From contig JH720298.1 of assembly GCA_000231825.2 (NCBI GenBank), forward strand, positions 1,865,135 to 1,917,516: a stretch of DNA of 52,382 nucleotides. The letters run 5' to 3'. This DNA is from Tetrahymena elliotti 4EA. Taxonomy: Eukaryota; Ciliophora; Oligohymenophorea; Hymenostomatida; Tetrahymenidae. The notes under the pieces were generated by a model. That model saw only the letters and a program-made list of their open reading frames with translations. It made no database searches and was not told the DNA's origin. Below, one piece after another: positions 26,598-37,553 of this stretch. The translations under genes and the position numbers were made by a program. Numbering within the stretch: the first letter of the stretch is position 1; every line of letters starts with the position of its first letter.

Positions 26598-27547
26598 AAA
26601 TTATTTCAATTGAATTTATCAATAAAATAGTATTTCTTTATTTCTTTTTATATAAAATTTAAATATTTGTTTCAATCAATACAAACAAACGTAAATAAAT
26701 GAAGCATTTAAAAATTCAAGAAAGAGCAATTATCACTTTTTGCAGATAAATAAGCCAAGTAATCAATTAGCTAATGAATAAATAATAATCTAAACAAGCA
26801 AATAAAAGTACCTTTATTCTGAAGCATTCTGCTATCAAAAATTGTTGGAGACGCAGATAAAAGTATGGTTCTAATAATTAATTTCCCCTAAAATTTGATT
26901 ACATTTTATCTGATAAGAGATAAGGTATCTATTCCACTTATTTTTAAATAAATAAATAAATTCAATTGTAAAATAGATAAAAGGGATCAGAATAGTACTT
27001 ATTCTAGTTTATTTTTAATTGTAAATATTTTTTATAAAAGAATCATATTAATATTTTTACTCTGTTAAAATTATAAACACCCCTCTCTCAATTTATAAAA
27101 AGAATGGAATAAGTGTATTTGGTTATTGCTTTAAAAAATTAGAAGGTATTAACAACTAAACTAATGAAATCTTTAATAATAATTATCTATTTTATTCAAA
27201 TTTTACTAGTAGAAACTTATTTTGTTCTCTTATTGTATATATCAGAAAAAAATATTAGTTTTTAGAAATTTTTATTATAATCAAAAAATAAAAAAGGAAA
27301 ATAGATAGATAGATATTGAATTAATCCAAAGAGAAAACATAATAAATTAAAAAAATTAATTTCTAATAATTTAATTAAATACAAAAGAAGCAAAGAATCA
27401 TATTTGAAGAGACATCATCATTTATTTTAAAAAAACTAAACAATTTTTGTAAAAAAATGAATTTTCTTTAATTTTTAATTGCATAATTTAAAAAAATTAT
27501 TCTGAAATAATAATAAAAGTAGGTTACTTGCTTGTTTAAATAATAAA
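26598..27547. other. A/T-rich intergenic stretch
   Basis: No gene recognised. Contains a (GATA)n tract at 27301-27316 and long A/T runs; it is the 5' flank of the zinc-finger paralog cluster. Confidence 0.5.
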
Positions 27548-28501
27548 ATGGCTGACTCATTTCCAAAAAAAGATGAAAGTTAAGATTTTTATTTTTGTAA
27601 TGATACCTCCTTTAATCAAAAAAATGAGTATGCAAATTAAAATGACGCTACTTATTAAGGTCCAAATAAGAAAAATTAAACAAACATACCCTAAAATCAA
27701 AGCTTTGCTGGTACTAATTATCTTAATTAATATCCCAACATAAATTATGATTGTCAAAATTATTAGGTTGGTGATTTAAACGAATAAAACTAATAACTAA
27801 ATACATTATTTTACCTTTTTGAATCTGAAGATACTAATATTGCTAGTAAAAATATTGGTAAATAAAATTAAAATAAATAAATAAAAGATAATAATGATTA
27901 AAATTATTAAAAAAATTTGGGAAGTAATCCAGATGTATGTGAAAATCAAATTAATACTTTTACTTAATAATAGAATTAAATTTAAAATTGTCCAGGCAAT
28001 ATGATGGGTGATCATAATTTAAATGGTCCAAATACCTTCAGAAATTGTAATTGTGAGTTAATTAGTGACTAAAATCTGAAATAATAAGAAGGTTGTTAAT
28101 TGAAAAACAATGGTGGCTGCAAATGTACAATAAACATAAATTAGCATCAAATCACTAATTAGTAATAAAAGAAAGGAAATCATAAAAAATAACAAAAATA
28201 TTTGACAAATGAATAGATTTATAATATGAATTCAATTGTAAAATCAGCAATTTAAAGGCAAGAAGTTTTAAATATCGATGAATTAAATGAAGAATAAAAA
28301 TAAAATATTCGAAAAAGTCTAGAAAATTATTATTTTCAAGTAAGTAAACATTCTATTCCAGAAACTGATCAATTTTGGTGTTTTTGCACAAGAAATTACA
28401 AGTAAAAATAAAAATTAAAAAAACATATCAAGGATGAACATAAATTAATACCTGAATTATGGCTTTGGAATATTTAATATAACTAAAATTAAATTGTTTG
28501 A
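27548..28501 (+). CDS. Gln/Asn-rich protein with C-terminal CxC...HxxxxH finger, paralog A
   Basis: Single exon, 317 residues, ATG to TGA. The first 230 residues are dominated by Asn and Gln, with several cysteines (NCNCELI, GGCKCTI). The last 50 residues contain WCFCTRNYKQKQKLKKHIK followed by DEHK and PELWLW: two cysteines one residue apart, then His-x4-His at zinc-finger spacing. The same arrangement is found in the next two genes, which identifies this as the most diverged member of a three-gene tandem family. Function unknown; DNA or RNA binding is plausible from the finger. A and B are separated by about 800 bases and all three genes point the same way. Confidence 0.78.
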
Positions 28502-29303
28502 CAAAAAATTAATTTTATTTTATCTCCTTACAATTATTATTTATTTGTTTGTTTATTTATTTATTTTGTAAAAAATTTTTGACTTATTTTCAAATTTAAA
28601 TATACCACCCCTTCAAAAATTTTTACAGAATTAAAACAATGAATTAAAATATCAAAGTAAAATATAATATGGGGATTGCAGAATTATCTTAAAATTATTA
28701 TTTTAATTTTTTAAAAATTAACCTTAAAAACTACACTTCCCAAATTTTTTATTTTGATAGAAATTTTAGATTAATTCATAAATATTTAATGAATCAGATT
28801 CTAAACCCAATTCGAATCTTTTTTATGAAACTTTATATTTGAATTAAAGTAAATGTTTTTTAGTAAATGGAATTTTTGTTTATTTCTCATCACTAAAAGC
28901 ACTAAAAGCACTAAAAGCTCAAATAAAAAAACAACTCAGCTTTATTTATTTTTTTGCTTTTTCTTGGATGCTTTGATAGGAACAATAATACATAAAAGCT
29001 ACTTTTTGGATGGTGGAAATAATTGTCATGATAAAATTTGAATGAATCGTATTTTAATGAGAATACTGTGTCAAAAAATTAAAATTTATGAACTTGATAA
29101 GATGTGTTTTTGTTTTAATTAAAATGTCTGTTTTTATTAAATAGATAGGCGTTTTTGTTGATGATTAAGGGCTAATAAAAAGTTAAGAAGTTTTAAATTA
29201 CTAAATAAACAAAATTAATCTAAAATAGTTAATATTTTTAATCTTTTAAAAGTAAACTGAAAGTAAATTTATTTTGAAGTGTTAAATTTCTTGAAGTATT
29301 TTG
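28502..29303. other. Intergenic stretch between paralogs A and B
   Basis: No convincing exon. Holds a short direct repeat, three copies of GCACTAAAA at about 28892-28917, and A/T-rich sequence. An additional 5' exon of gene B here cannot be excluded. Confidence 0.45.
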
Positions 29304-30474
29304 ATGATTAAGTGTTTCGATTATTAAATAAATAATAGCTTATAAATATATCATCCTCTCTCTTATCAGAATTTAAGAAATAATTAAATTTTGAATGAGA
29401 AGAGCATTAATCCTGATAATTAAGTGAAAATTGAAGAATTATAAAAAGAATACATTAAAATTGAATAAAGATCTCCTTTAAAAGACACATATTACAAATA
29501 AACTCACAAATTTTTGGGTAAAATTGATTACAAAATAAATAAAATTAACAAAAAATAAATAAAATAAAGTAGATAAGGAAACTAATATGGAGAGTAAAAT
29601 TAATTGTTATTAGCACATAGACAGAGCTAATTAAGAATAATAATTGTAAAAAAATAATTAAAATGCAGACTTATAAGTAAAGCAAGAGGATCTTCAAGAT
29701 ATAGATGGCTAATGCAATTAATTTAATAACAATCAGCATTTATAATATTTTTTCAACACTTATTGCTATTTTGATATGAATTTTTAAGTAAATGAACTTG
29801 TTTTGAGTAGCATAAATAACCACAATACATAGCAAGCAAATTAACTATTAAATAAGATAGAATAAAGTAATATATAAGGAGATCAAAGCATAAAAAGGAG
29901 CTAATTAAACATCGGTAAATAAAATGAAGAATAAATCAAGATTGAAGAATAGTCATAAGATATTGATAATCAAATAGATAATATAAATGACACAGAGTCT
30001 AAATAAATTAAAATTTTGCATGAAATTGTTAAGGAAAAATGTAATAAGTATTAAAAAATATATATAAATTTCAAATAATTGCACAGACAAATGAAAGATA
30101 ATCAAAGTATATCTAATGTTGTTAATGAAATCCGAAATCTGATTATTAGTCACTACAAAGAGTTGAAATCTATGAAAAAATTGTAGATACACCAAAGAAA
30201 AAACAGAAAAAACATTAAAAATTATAGTAATGAACAATTTCACTGTATGTGCAGCCTTGATGCTAGATTTACAAAATTAAGCAGTTTGCATAATCATATT
30301 AAAAAACATCATGAAGACACTCCTGTGTGGTGTTGGTAAGCTAAATTATCATTCTAAGTAGGTAGACCTAATAAAGAAATACCTGAGTTAGAAATTATTT
30401 AGAAGCCTAAGAAATTGAGATATGATTAAAGAGTTAAAAAGCTTTTGTAAATGCACTCATAATAATAAAAATGA
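29304..30474 (+). CDS. Gln/Asn-rich protein with CxC...HxxxxH finger and GRP hook, paralog B
   Basis: Two exons, 29304-29517 and 29570-30474; 372 residues. The start is the first ATG after an in-frame TGA at about 29293. A polar, Gln/Asn-rich N-terminal part is followed by a helical stretch (about residues 215-275) and then the conserved module HCMCSLDARFTKLSSLHNHI with KKHHEDTPVWCW: Cys-x-Cys, then His-x4-His, then a Trp-Cys-Trp box. Right after it comes VGRPNKEIPE, whose GRP core looks like a minimal AT-hook. Paralog C has the same order of helical region, finger, PVWCW and VGR. The family is not one I can name; a role in nucleic acid binding is inference. Upstream exons cannot be excluded. 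Confidence 0.8.
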
Positions 30475-31199
30475 TTTACTGCCTCAAAAATTATATGATT
30501 CAAGTATTGATTGATTGAGTTCATCTAAAACATAAAAAAAAAAAGCTCCAGCAACAAAAAAATGATAAATAAATCAAGTTGTTAATTTTTTTTATAATTA
30601 TGAACAATTCTTTACAAAAACGTAAAAAATTTTATATATATGTTGCTTGCTTAGTAGGTTTATTTTTTTTGTATGATAATCTGAATGTTGTTTAGATGGA
30701 TGGATTTATTTTTTTATTTTTTAAATTGGATTAGAAAGAAACAAACAAGTAAGTAAGGAGGAAGAGTAGGTCTAGTTTTTTGTATGTATTTTTTAAAATT
30801 GAATAGCATTAATATCAATCAAATCGTACATTTATTAATAATAGTATTCTCTTTTTTTAAAAAAATAAAAGAATGTGTGGTAAGGATATTTATATATCTA
30901 GGTATTATGATGAAATTATTCACAGCTTTAATAGAATTAATATACAACCCTTTTTTATGATTACGTCAATAATTATTTTAATTATCTAAAACATCAAAGT
31001 TCTTAAAGCTAAAGAAAACACTGGCCCAACAAAAATAATAAATAACTGAAAGAGATTGATAGAAATAATAGTAAATTCTAATTATAGTAGTACAGTCTGT
31101 CTATTTTCATACATTTAAATTACATTTAATAATTACTCATATAGTTATTTATTGTGTGAATTTTGTTAAAAAGACTTAAGAAAAAAAAACAACAAAAAA
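30475..31199. other. Intergenic stretch between paralogs B and C
   Basis: A/T-rich; a 58-codon frame starts at 30873 but has no recognisable features. The stretch is the 5' flank of paralog C. Confidence 0.45.
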
Positions 31200-32747
31200 A
31201 TGGACTCAAATTGCTGCGTTCAGAACCCACATGAAACAGAATGTAATTATTTTGATTTCTCTAATTACATGAACTGCTATACTAATCCTTATGAATCTGA
31301 AAAAATGGACTAAAATACTTTTGAAACTGATAAAGAGAACTAATATTCTACAATTGATACCTATGATTGTGGTCAATACGAAGCATAAAACAGCTAAAGA
31401 TCCACTTCTCTCATCCAAGAATCTAATGAAGAATACCAAAAGAATTCTTAATAACAAGAAGAAAACACAATGCTTCCAATTAAGCATTCTTAATTGCATA
31501 TTTTAAATCTGAATTAAATTAACCATACTCAAGAAGACAATACTAATAATTATTCCAATTACAATTTGCATAATAATAATAATGATAATGAATATTAAGA
31601 ATATGGCATAGTAAATCATTTAACAGATAATTTTTTTCATGAAAAAATTGAGATAAACTAAGATTTTGTTTAGAATAAAATTGATATGGAGGAAACCGAG
31701 CACAAATTTTAATGCTAATTTATGCCTTCTTTTAATCCTACTAGCGAAAAAGAAATTGATTAAGAAGAAGGAAAAAAAGATTTTATACTTGAAATTAGTA
31801 ATTTTAATTAAATTAACAATTATTCTCAAACCAAGTAGTAGGAGAATATCTAAAAATAGAGTGATTTTTTGAAAGAAGACATTTAATTAAATCTCTTTTT
31901 ATGCACTCAAAACAACCACAGTTCTTAATCAGATATTTTTACAGAGTTATAGGATTAAAATCTAGAAAAAGATACTCTTTCTGAGTTAAATGTTACTTGT
32001 CAAGTACCTATTTAAAATAAAATAGATTTGTTGAGTGAAAATTCACTGGAAAATAAACCAACAAATTCTGATTTTAATTCTATTCAAATTAATTAAAAAG
32101 AAGAGGGAGAGTTGATAAAAACCAATTCTTAGAAAAAGGTAAGTAGACTAAATTTAAATTAAATTTTATCTATCTAAAATTATGAAGAGTAATAAAATCA
32201 ATTCACTTAAACAGAAACAGAAGCTGAAATTGATAGCATTTTAGAAGATATAAGCAAGAAAAACTGTTTAACCTAAAGTTTTAATACTTTAGAAGAGGTA
32301 TAAATTGTAGTGAAAAACCTCTGTGACATATTGCGACCTTTTTGCTAAGACTTTGATAAGCTTAATTAAAAGATATAAAATCCCTTTAACTTAAAAGTTA
32401 TTACTTTAATAAGGGATGTTGTTGTAAAATATTACAAAAATCTTGGAAAGCCAATTATTTCATAAGATAAACCTAATTAATAAAATCATTGTATGTGCGG
32501 CTTAGATAAACAGTATAAATTACTAAGTGGACTCACTAATCATATCAAAATAAGTCATCCTTCTACACCAGTATGGTGCTGGTCTGTTAAAATCAATAAG
32601 AAGGTAGGAAGAAAACGTGAATTAATTCCAGAAGAACTCTCTCTTAGCGACAAGAAAAAAATAAAGCAGAGCTATGCTTAAAAGGCAAAAAGCCATTGCT
32701 TGAGTAATTTTTGGTAACTTGCTAATTACAAGAGAAACAACCAGTGA
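31200..32747 (+). CDS. Gln/Asn-rich protein with CxC...HxxxxH finger, paralog C
   Basis: Single uninterrupted exon, 515 residues. The first 350 residues are polar and acidic (Asn, Gln, Glu, Asp, Ser) with no known domain. A helical segment follows (LEEVQIVVKNLCDILRPF and KVITLIRDVVVKYYKNL), then HCMCGLDKQYKLLSGLTNHI and KISHPSTPVWCW: the same Cys-x-Cys, His-x4-His and Trp-Cys-Trp boxes as paralog B, followed by basic VGRKRE in place of VGRPNKE. This is the longest of the three tandem genes. The conserved part is confined to the last 150 residues while the N-terminal parts hardly align, which is typical for fast-evolving regulators. Function unknown. Confidence 0.85.
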
Positions 32748-33686
32748 TTAAATAAAAGTGATGTCAAGAAATTTGAAAAAAAACAATAAAAAATAAACTA
32801 CAACTCTTAATGAATGCATTTAAATGACCAAATAAACAAACACTCCTTTAAAATATTATATATTAAAATATTTACTTTTAGTTTTCAATAATTGTCAATA
32901 ATTTGTCGTTCCTTTATATAAATATATTAATTTCCCCATTTATTTAAATATAATGTCTTATTACTTAACTATTTCCTAAAAGCATATTCACAGGACTCGA
33001 GAGTGTCTTTTGTTTATCAATTATTTTTTAGAAAATTTGTTTTAAAAAATAAAATAAAATAAAACAAAAACTAATTTTAATACCTTTTTTAAAGTTTTTG
33101 ATTTATTTCAAAAAAAATTTAAAAGAAGATATTAATTTCTTGGGATTTATTTAATAAATAGCCCATTTAATTTTAGATATTTTTGAAAAAATGTTTACAT
33201 TAATTCTTGGGTAATAATCATTGCTAGTATTTAATTATTTTTTGATGACTAAATATCTTAATTTTAAATATAAAATAAAAGCTTTTAATTTTATCATATT
33301 TGAGTATCACTATTTAAAATACAAAATATTTTCATCTTAAAGAAATTGTTTAAATAAATATATTTTTTTATTTAAATTTAGTCAAATAGGAAAATGTCTT
33401 TCATTATCATAAATTGGGCTTTATTTTAAAAAAGTTTTTTTGGAATGTTCTTCTATTTTAATTTTTTTAATGAAGATAAACAAAAAATTTAGATTAAACA
33501 TTAGAAAAAGTATCATTCATATAAAATCATTTAAATATAACCTAAAAAATAAATTGTTGAAATAAAAACAATTTTAGAAACATTATAATAAAAAATTGTT
33601 TACAAATAAAGAACACAAATAATGATTTATTATTAAATATGAATTTTGTATTGAAGATAACATCTTTAAAATTGCTTTTATTCATC
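32748..33686. other. A/T-rich stretch between convergent genes
   Basis: Paralog C and the HAUS6-like gene end towards each other here. Only low-complexity A/T sequence was seen. Confidence 0.5.
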
Positions 33687-35041
33687 TCATAACTCTTCTT
33701 AACAATTTTATTTTAATTCAATGAGTTATTTTGTAAGTTTTGACTATCTTTGTTTAATTCCTTGCAGTTTTTCTAGCAGTGATTACTGATAAGTCAAAAA
33801 CTGCTCTGTTTTATGATTTTGTATACTTTTATCTGTATTTTTTAAAGTATTTTTAAAGGATTCAACATAGTTTTCTATTTTTATTAAGCCTGTATTTTAT
33901 TATTGTAATGGATCTGTTTGTGTATCACCTGCATGAATTAAGTTTTTGTTAATAACATTAGTTTAATCAACTTCCAAAAACTCATTTAAAAATTATTAAT
34001 ATCTCTCTTTAAAATTCCCATCTGAAATTCCTTTATCAATTTCTTTTAACTCAGTTACTGTTTACTTAATTAGATCAATTTAAGGCATTCTATCAAGCTT
34101 TCTTAGGTCACTAAGAAGTTTTTCAGGTACATCATGTTCATTAAGAAGATAGTCTTTTAATCTAAGATTAATTTCTCTTTGTCTTTGATAAGATTTATTA
34201 ATTTTTTCAGCTATTGCTGAAACTTCTTATGTATTCATTTAGTAGTTCATCATTTTCTTTTAGATTTTGTCATATTCTATTTCTAAATGGGATTTTATAA
34301 CATTATTTTATTCTTGAATATCCTCTATATTGTACATTTACTCCTTTTGTGAGTTTAAAACTGAAATAGTTGGGTAGAGTTCATCCACTAAATGCAATTA
34401 ATGGTCAGTCTTTTTATCATTTCTCAAATTAATATTAAATACTTTCATCTAACTTTATGGAAACATTAAAATAAATTCATTCTTCAGAGCAAATTCTGCT
34501 AGAAATCTTAAAAATTACACACATTTCTATCCCTTTACTTCATCCAACACTATCCTTTTGAAATAAATGTTTAAGATTAATAGCAATTTCCAGAGAAACT
34601 AAGATAGTTACAAAGAATTAATAATTATTTATTTTAATAATGCTGTTTATATTGCTAAAATTACTTTGAAATAAAAAGGCTCTGAGGTAAAATATGTCTT
34701 TTTTAAAGAGTTTAAAGCAATTTATATGCTTCCTGTTTAAAATTTATAGTATCTTTTGGGTTGCGTGGTGGATAAAATAGCAATAAATCAAGTGTCTCAT
34801 TTGAATCAGTAATAAGCTTACATATTAAAAATTTAAGAATGTTATAAAAAGCTTTTGGGCATTCAACATCAAAGGTGCCAGGCCCTATTTTTATGTTCAA
34901 TAATTTGCTCTGCTCCTAAAAATCATAATTGAGCAGAGATAGAGCACTATAAAGCAAGTGCTCAGGATTTAGCTTCATTTATAGTTGATGATTATTCTCA
35001 TCAAAGTCTTCTTAAAGTAATTCTTAATTCAAAATATTCAT
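33687..35041 (-). CDS. HAUS6-like (augmin subunit 6 N-terminal domain) protein
   Basis: Two exons, 35041-34665 and 34554-33687; 414 residues; the 110-nt intron keeps phase (AA + G). The N-terminal 150 residues show the layout of the HAUS6 N-terminal domain: a short helix-rich start (LLYSALSLLNYDF), a IKIGPGTFDVECPKAFYNIL segment matching the conserved G-x-x-x-F-x-x-P-x-x-x-A-F box, a KFLICKL helix, a FKQEAYKLLQTL helix, and ILPQSLFISK leading to GQKCVQFLRFLAEFALK. The rest is predicted coiled coil. In animals and plants HAUS6 is a subunit of augmin, which recruits gamma-tubulin to the sides of existing microtubules and branches them. It is much shorter than human HAUS6 (about 955 residues), lacking the long disordered tail. 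The assignment rests on pattern and domain order, not on a search. Confidence 0.62.
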
Positions 35042-35352
35042 GTTTGCATAGAGTAAATTTAATTTAAAAATTCAAATTTTAGAGAGGTAAAAAAGAAATA
35101 TTAATAAAGCAAATGAATGTGTTTATGCTATAGTAAAAAATGTAAGTCAATTTTAGATTTATGTTGGGAAATTAGAAAATATTTTTGGATAATAAAAAAT
35201 AATGAATTAAAATAAAGGGTTGATGAAGATTAAATAAGAAAAAAGCAAAGATTTCAATAAAAAAGAGTAACCAATCTATCATTTAATATTTTTTAATTTA
35301 TCTTACGATTATAAAAATTATCTATAACATCTCTTCTTCTCAAATATGTTCT
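35042..35352. other. Short intergenic stretch
   Basis: Between two minus-strand genes; A/T-rich, no feature recognised. It is presumably the 5' flank of the HAUS6-like gene. Confidence 0.45.
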
Positions 35353-35951
35353 TCATTAAAATGGTAAAATAAAAATAGACAAAGTAACATAATTAATAAA
35401 TAATTTTTTTAGATGCAGCTTAACAGTTTCAACTATTATTTCAGTTACAAAAGCAGAAAAATATTTTCTAGAAAAACTAAATAAAGCATCTCTGAATTTT
35501 TTGTAATATTTTATTTTATTAAACTTGATTGGCTTATAGAATATGATTTTGAATAGAATATCAAATATACTTTTTTGTATTTTCTCTTTTTCTTCATTGA
35601 ATAAATATGAATATTTATGGTCATTAAGCTATTTAATTCTTAACGCATTTATATTTATTTATTGAATTAATAATTAAAAGTCATCTCAATAATATAGAAG
35701 TTAGGGCGGAATCAAATTTGTTAGTAAACACAGCTAGTAATATCTACTTTTATTGCATTCAGATATTTGTCTAAATATTTAATAAGAATTTCAATTCGAT
35801 AAACAATAGAATTTATTTGTTCGAAAAAATAACAGGCAATAAAGAAATAGCTTGAGTTTTTCACATATTAATCTAAAGAATTTTATGGTAAATTATGGAT
35901 TTTCTCTCGACTTATAAATTTATAACAAACAGAGGTTGGTTGTTAAATGAG
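35353..35951 (-). CDS. Unrecognised protein, 5' end unresolved
   Basis: Minus-strand frames with clear coding character under code 6. The last exon, 35628-35353 (92 codons), reads LNDHKYSYLFNEEKEKIQKS and on to a helical, lysine- and aromatic-rich end, stopping at TGA 35355-35353. A preceding exon, 35951-35748 (68 codons, contains FISREKIHNLPQNSLDQYV and YRIEILIKYLDKYLNAIK), joins it in phase 0 through an intron of 119 nt. No start codon is convincing: the frame stays open upstream into A/T-rich sequence, with an ATG at 36144 that would lie only 41 bases from the divergent gene at 36186. More 5' exons are likely. Nothing was recognised in the sequence; helical segments with aromatic residues only. 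Confidence 0.55.
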
Positions 35952-36185
35952 CTAGTAAGTAAATTAATTAAATTATAAATATATTATTAAATGAATGAAA
36001 ATTTTTACGGATAAATTAGTCAATATTTGTGTATATGATAGATAATCTGAATAAACAAAAAAGTAAAAAATTGTTTAAAAATATTATCAAAAATTGACAA
36101 ATAAATTGATAAAAAATAAATTAATAAAAAATACAATTTAACATTAACTCTCTTATTTTTTCTATTTATTTTTACTAAATTTATC

Positions 36186-37553
36186 ATGGAAGTCGACAAA
36201 TAGTTATTTGAAGATATATTTAAGTCAAAGAACCCTACGATGAGTAAATAATCTTCAGTAAATAAAATGGAATCTCCAATGTATGAGAAGCTTACATTGA
36301 GATCTTAGGGTTCAAAATAGTATCAACCTTTCAGATAAAGCTCCAATGATTATTTCACAAATTAGGAAGCTTCAACACCAATAATTCGTGATAAAACAGT
36401 CAGCTTACCAGTTGAATTATAGCAACAAAAGATGGCCTTTTAAATTTCTGACAATAGTAGTATGAAAAGTTCATATATGGTGAGTAGTCCTAAAAATATT
36501 TGGACTTAGCACCACTTAAATTCATTTACTTCTATTTCTACTTAAAGCTCTGGGAACAATAACTAAGTTTTTGGTTAATATTAATAATAAAAATACGATA
36601 CTATTGTAGACCACAGAGTATAAAGGGCTTGTTCCTAAACAGATAAAAATATGAATTTCTTAGAATAAAGTGGGTTTAAAATGCATAATACTTGCTAAAA
36701 AAATATTATTAGCCCAAACATATTGAATGAAAGAACGTATTAACAGACTTAGTAAAACTTTAATTAAACTAATATGATAAATTACAATATCCCACCTACA
36801 AGTAGTAATATACTCAACTCATAGTAATTCAAGAATTATAATAGGTAATCTACTGCAGATTCACTACCACAAAGTTAAGATTTAACTAGTCATATTAATT
36901 CCTCTCATCGTATATCTAACTATAGTTAATAAGAAAAAATTAGTTAAAAGGAATAATTAAGTAATTATAATCCAATAAATAATATCAATACAAACTAAAA
37001 TTCTATTTAATCAAAATTTAATTGTTATGTAAAGCAAAGCGGGAATGAAATATCAGATAGATTAAATCATTTTTAAACATAATAAAATTTTTATAAGACA
37101 AACGCTAATACATTTTTACCATCCCCCATCCTAAGTCATGATCTTAATCTCTAAGTCAATTATAATAAAATTATTTCTTGCTCATAAGATTTATAGTAGA
37201 CAAATTTTGCCAGTGCAGAAAAGCAACAAGGCATACATTAAAGCAGAGATGAATCAATTAAAAAAGAGTTGCTAAAAAAAATGATTGAAAACAGGTAAAA
37301 AGAATTAGATTAATTGAAATAAGTTAGTTAATCACTTAGATAAAATTCTATTGATTCCTATAAAGAAATTAACAAAAAAATTAAAGAAATTAATAAATAG
37401 TAAAAAGTTAATTAAAATTTTTAATCTTCTGCAAAACTCAACACATATATTTTAGGCCGTTTTAATTCTTCAGGAGATTCTTCATAAAAGAATAGCTAAT
37501 AGTAATAATAATAATAATAATAATTCACAAACACAATCAAATTTCATAGCTGA
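36186..37553 (+). CDS. Gln/Ser/Asn-rich protein of unknown function with a C-terminal coiled coil
   Basis: Single open frame of 455 residues from ATG 36186 to TGA 37551. Most of it is low-complexity, rich in Gln, Ser and Asn, with SP and TP sites (for example MVSSPKNIWTQ and MESPMYEKL) that could be phosphorylated. A charged helical segment, about residues 355-415 (KKELLKKMIENRQKELDQLK and KEINKKIKEINKQQK), should form a coiled coil. It ends with a run of nine Gln encoded by TAA/TAG. The same frame stays open for another 138 codons after the TGA, up to 37970 (see findings), so the true 3' end may differ. No family recognised. Confidence 0.7.

Noticed and set aside
27557..28015. Minus-strand hydrophobic open frames opposite paralog A
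   Set aside because: They are antisense shadows of Asn/Gln-rich codons (AAT, TAA) of the plus-strand gene, which give Ile/Leu-rich frames on the other strand.
28790..28835. tRNA-like TTCGAATC followed by a T run
   Set aside because: No acceptor stem, anticodon arm or D-loop could be paired around it.
29953..30243. Minus-strand 96-residue frame
   Set aside because: Antisense to the conserved helical region and finger of paralog B; composition is the expected mirror of a Gln/Asn/Lys-rich gene.
30873..31049. 58-codon frame before paralog C
   Set aside because: Short, A/T-rich, no recognisable feature; expected by chance where TGA is the only stop.
31206..31872. Overlapping frames on both strands at the start of paralog C
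   Set aside because: The plus-strand code-6 frame from 31200 is uninterrupted for 515 codons and ends in the conserved finger; the others are shadows.
36042..36144. ATG at 36144 on the minus strand as the start of the 35353 gene
   Set aside because: It would add a Phe/Ile/Leu-only, very A/T-rich N-terminus and leave only 41 bases to the divergent gene; an upstream intron is more likely.
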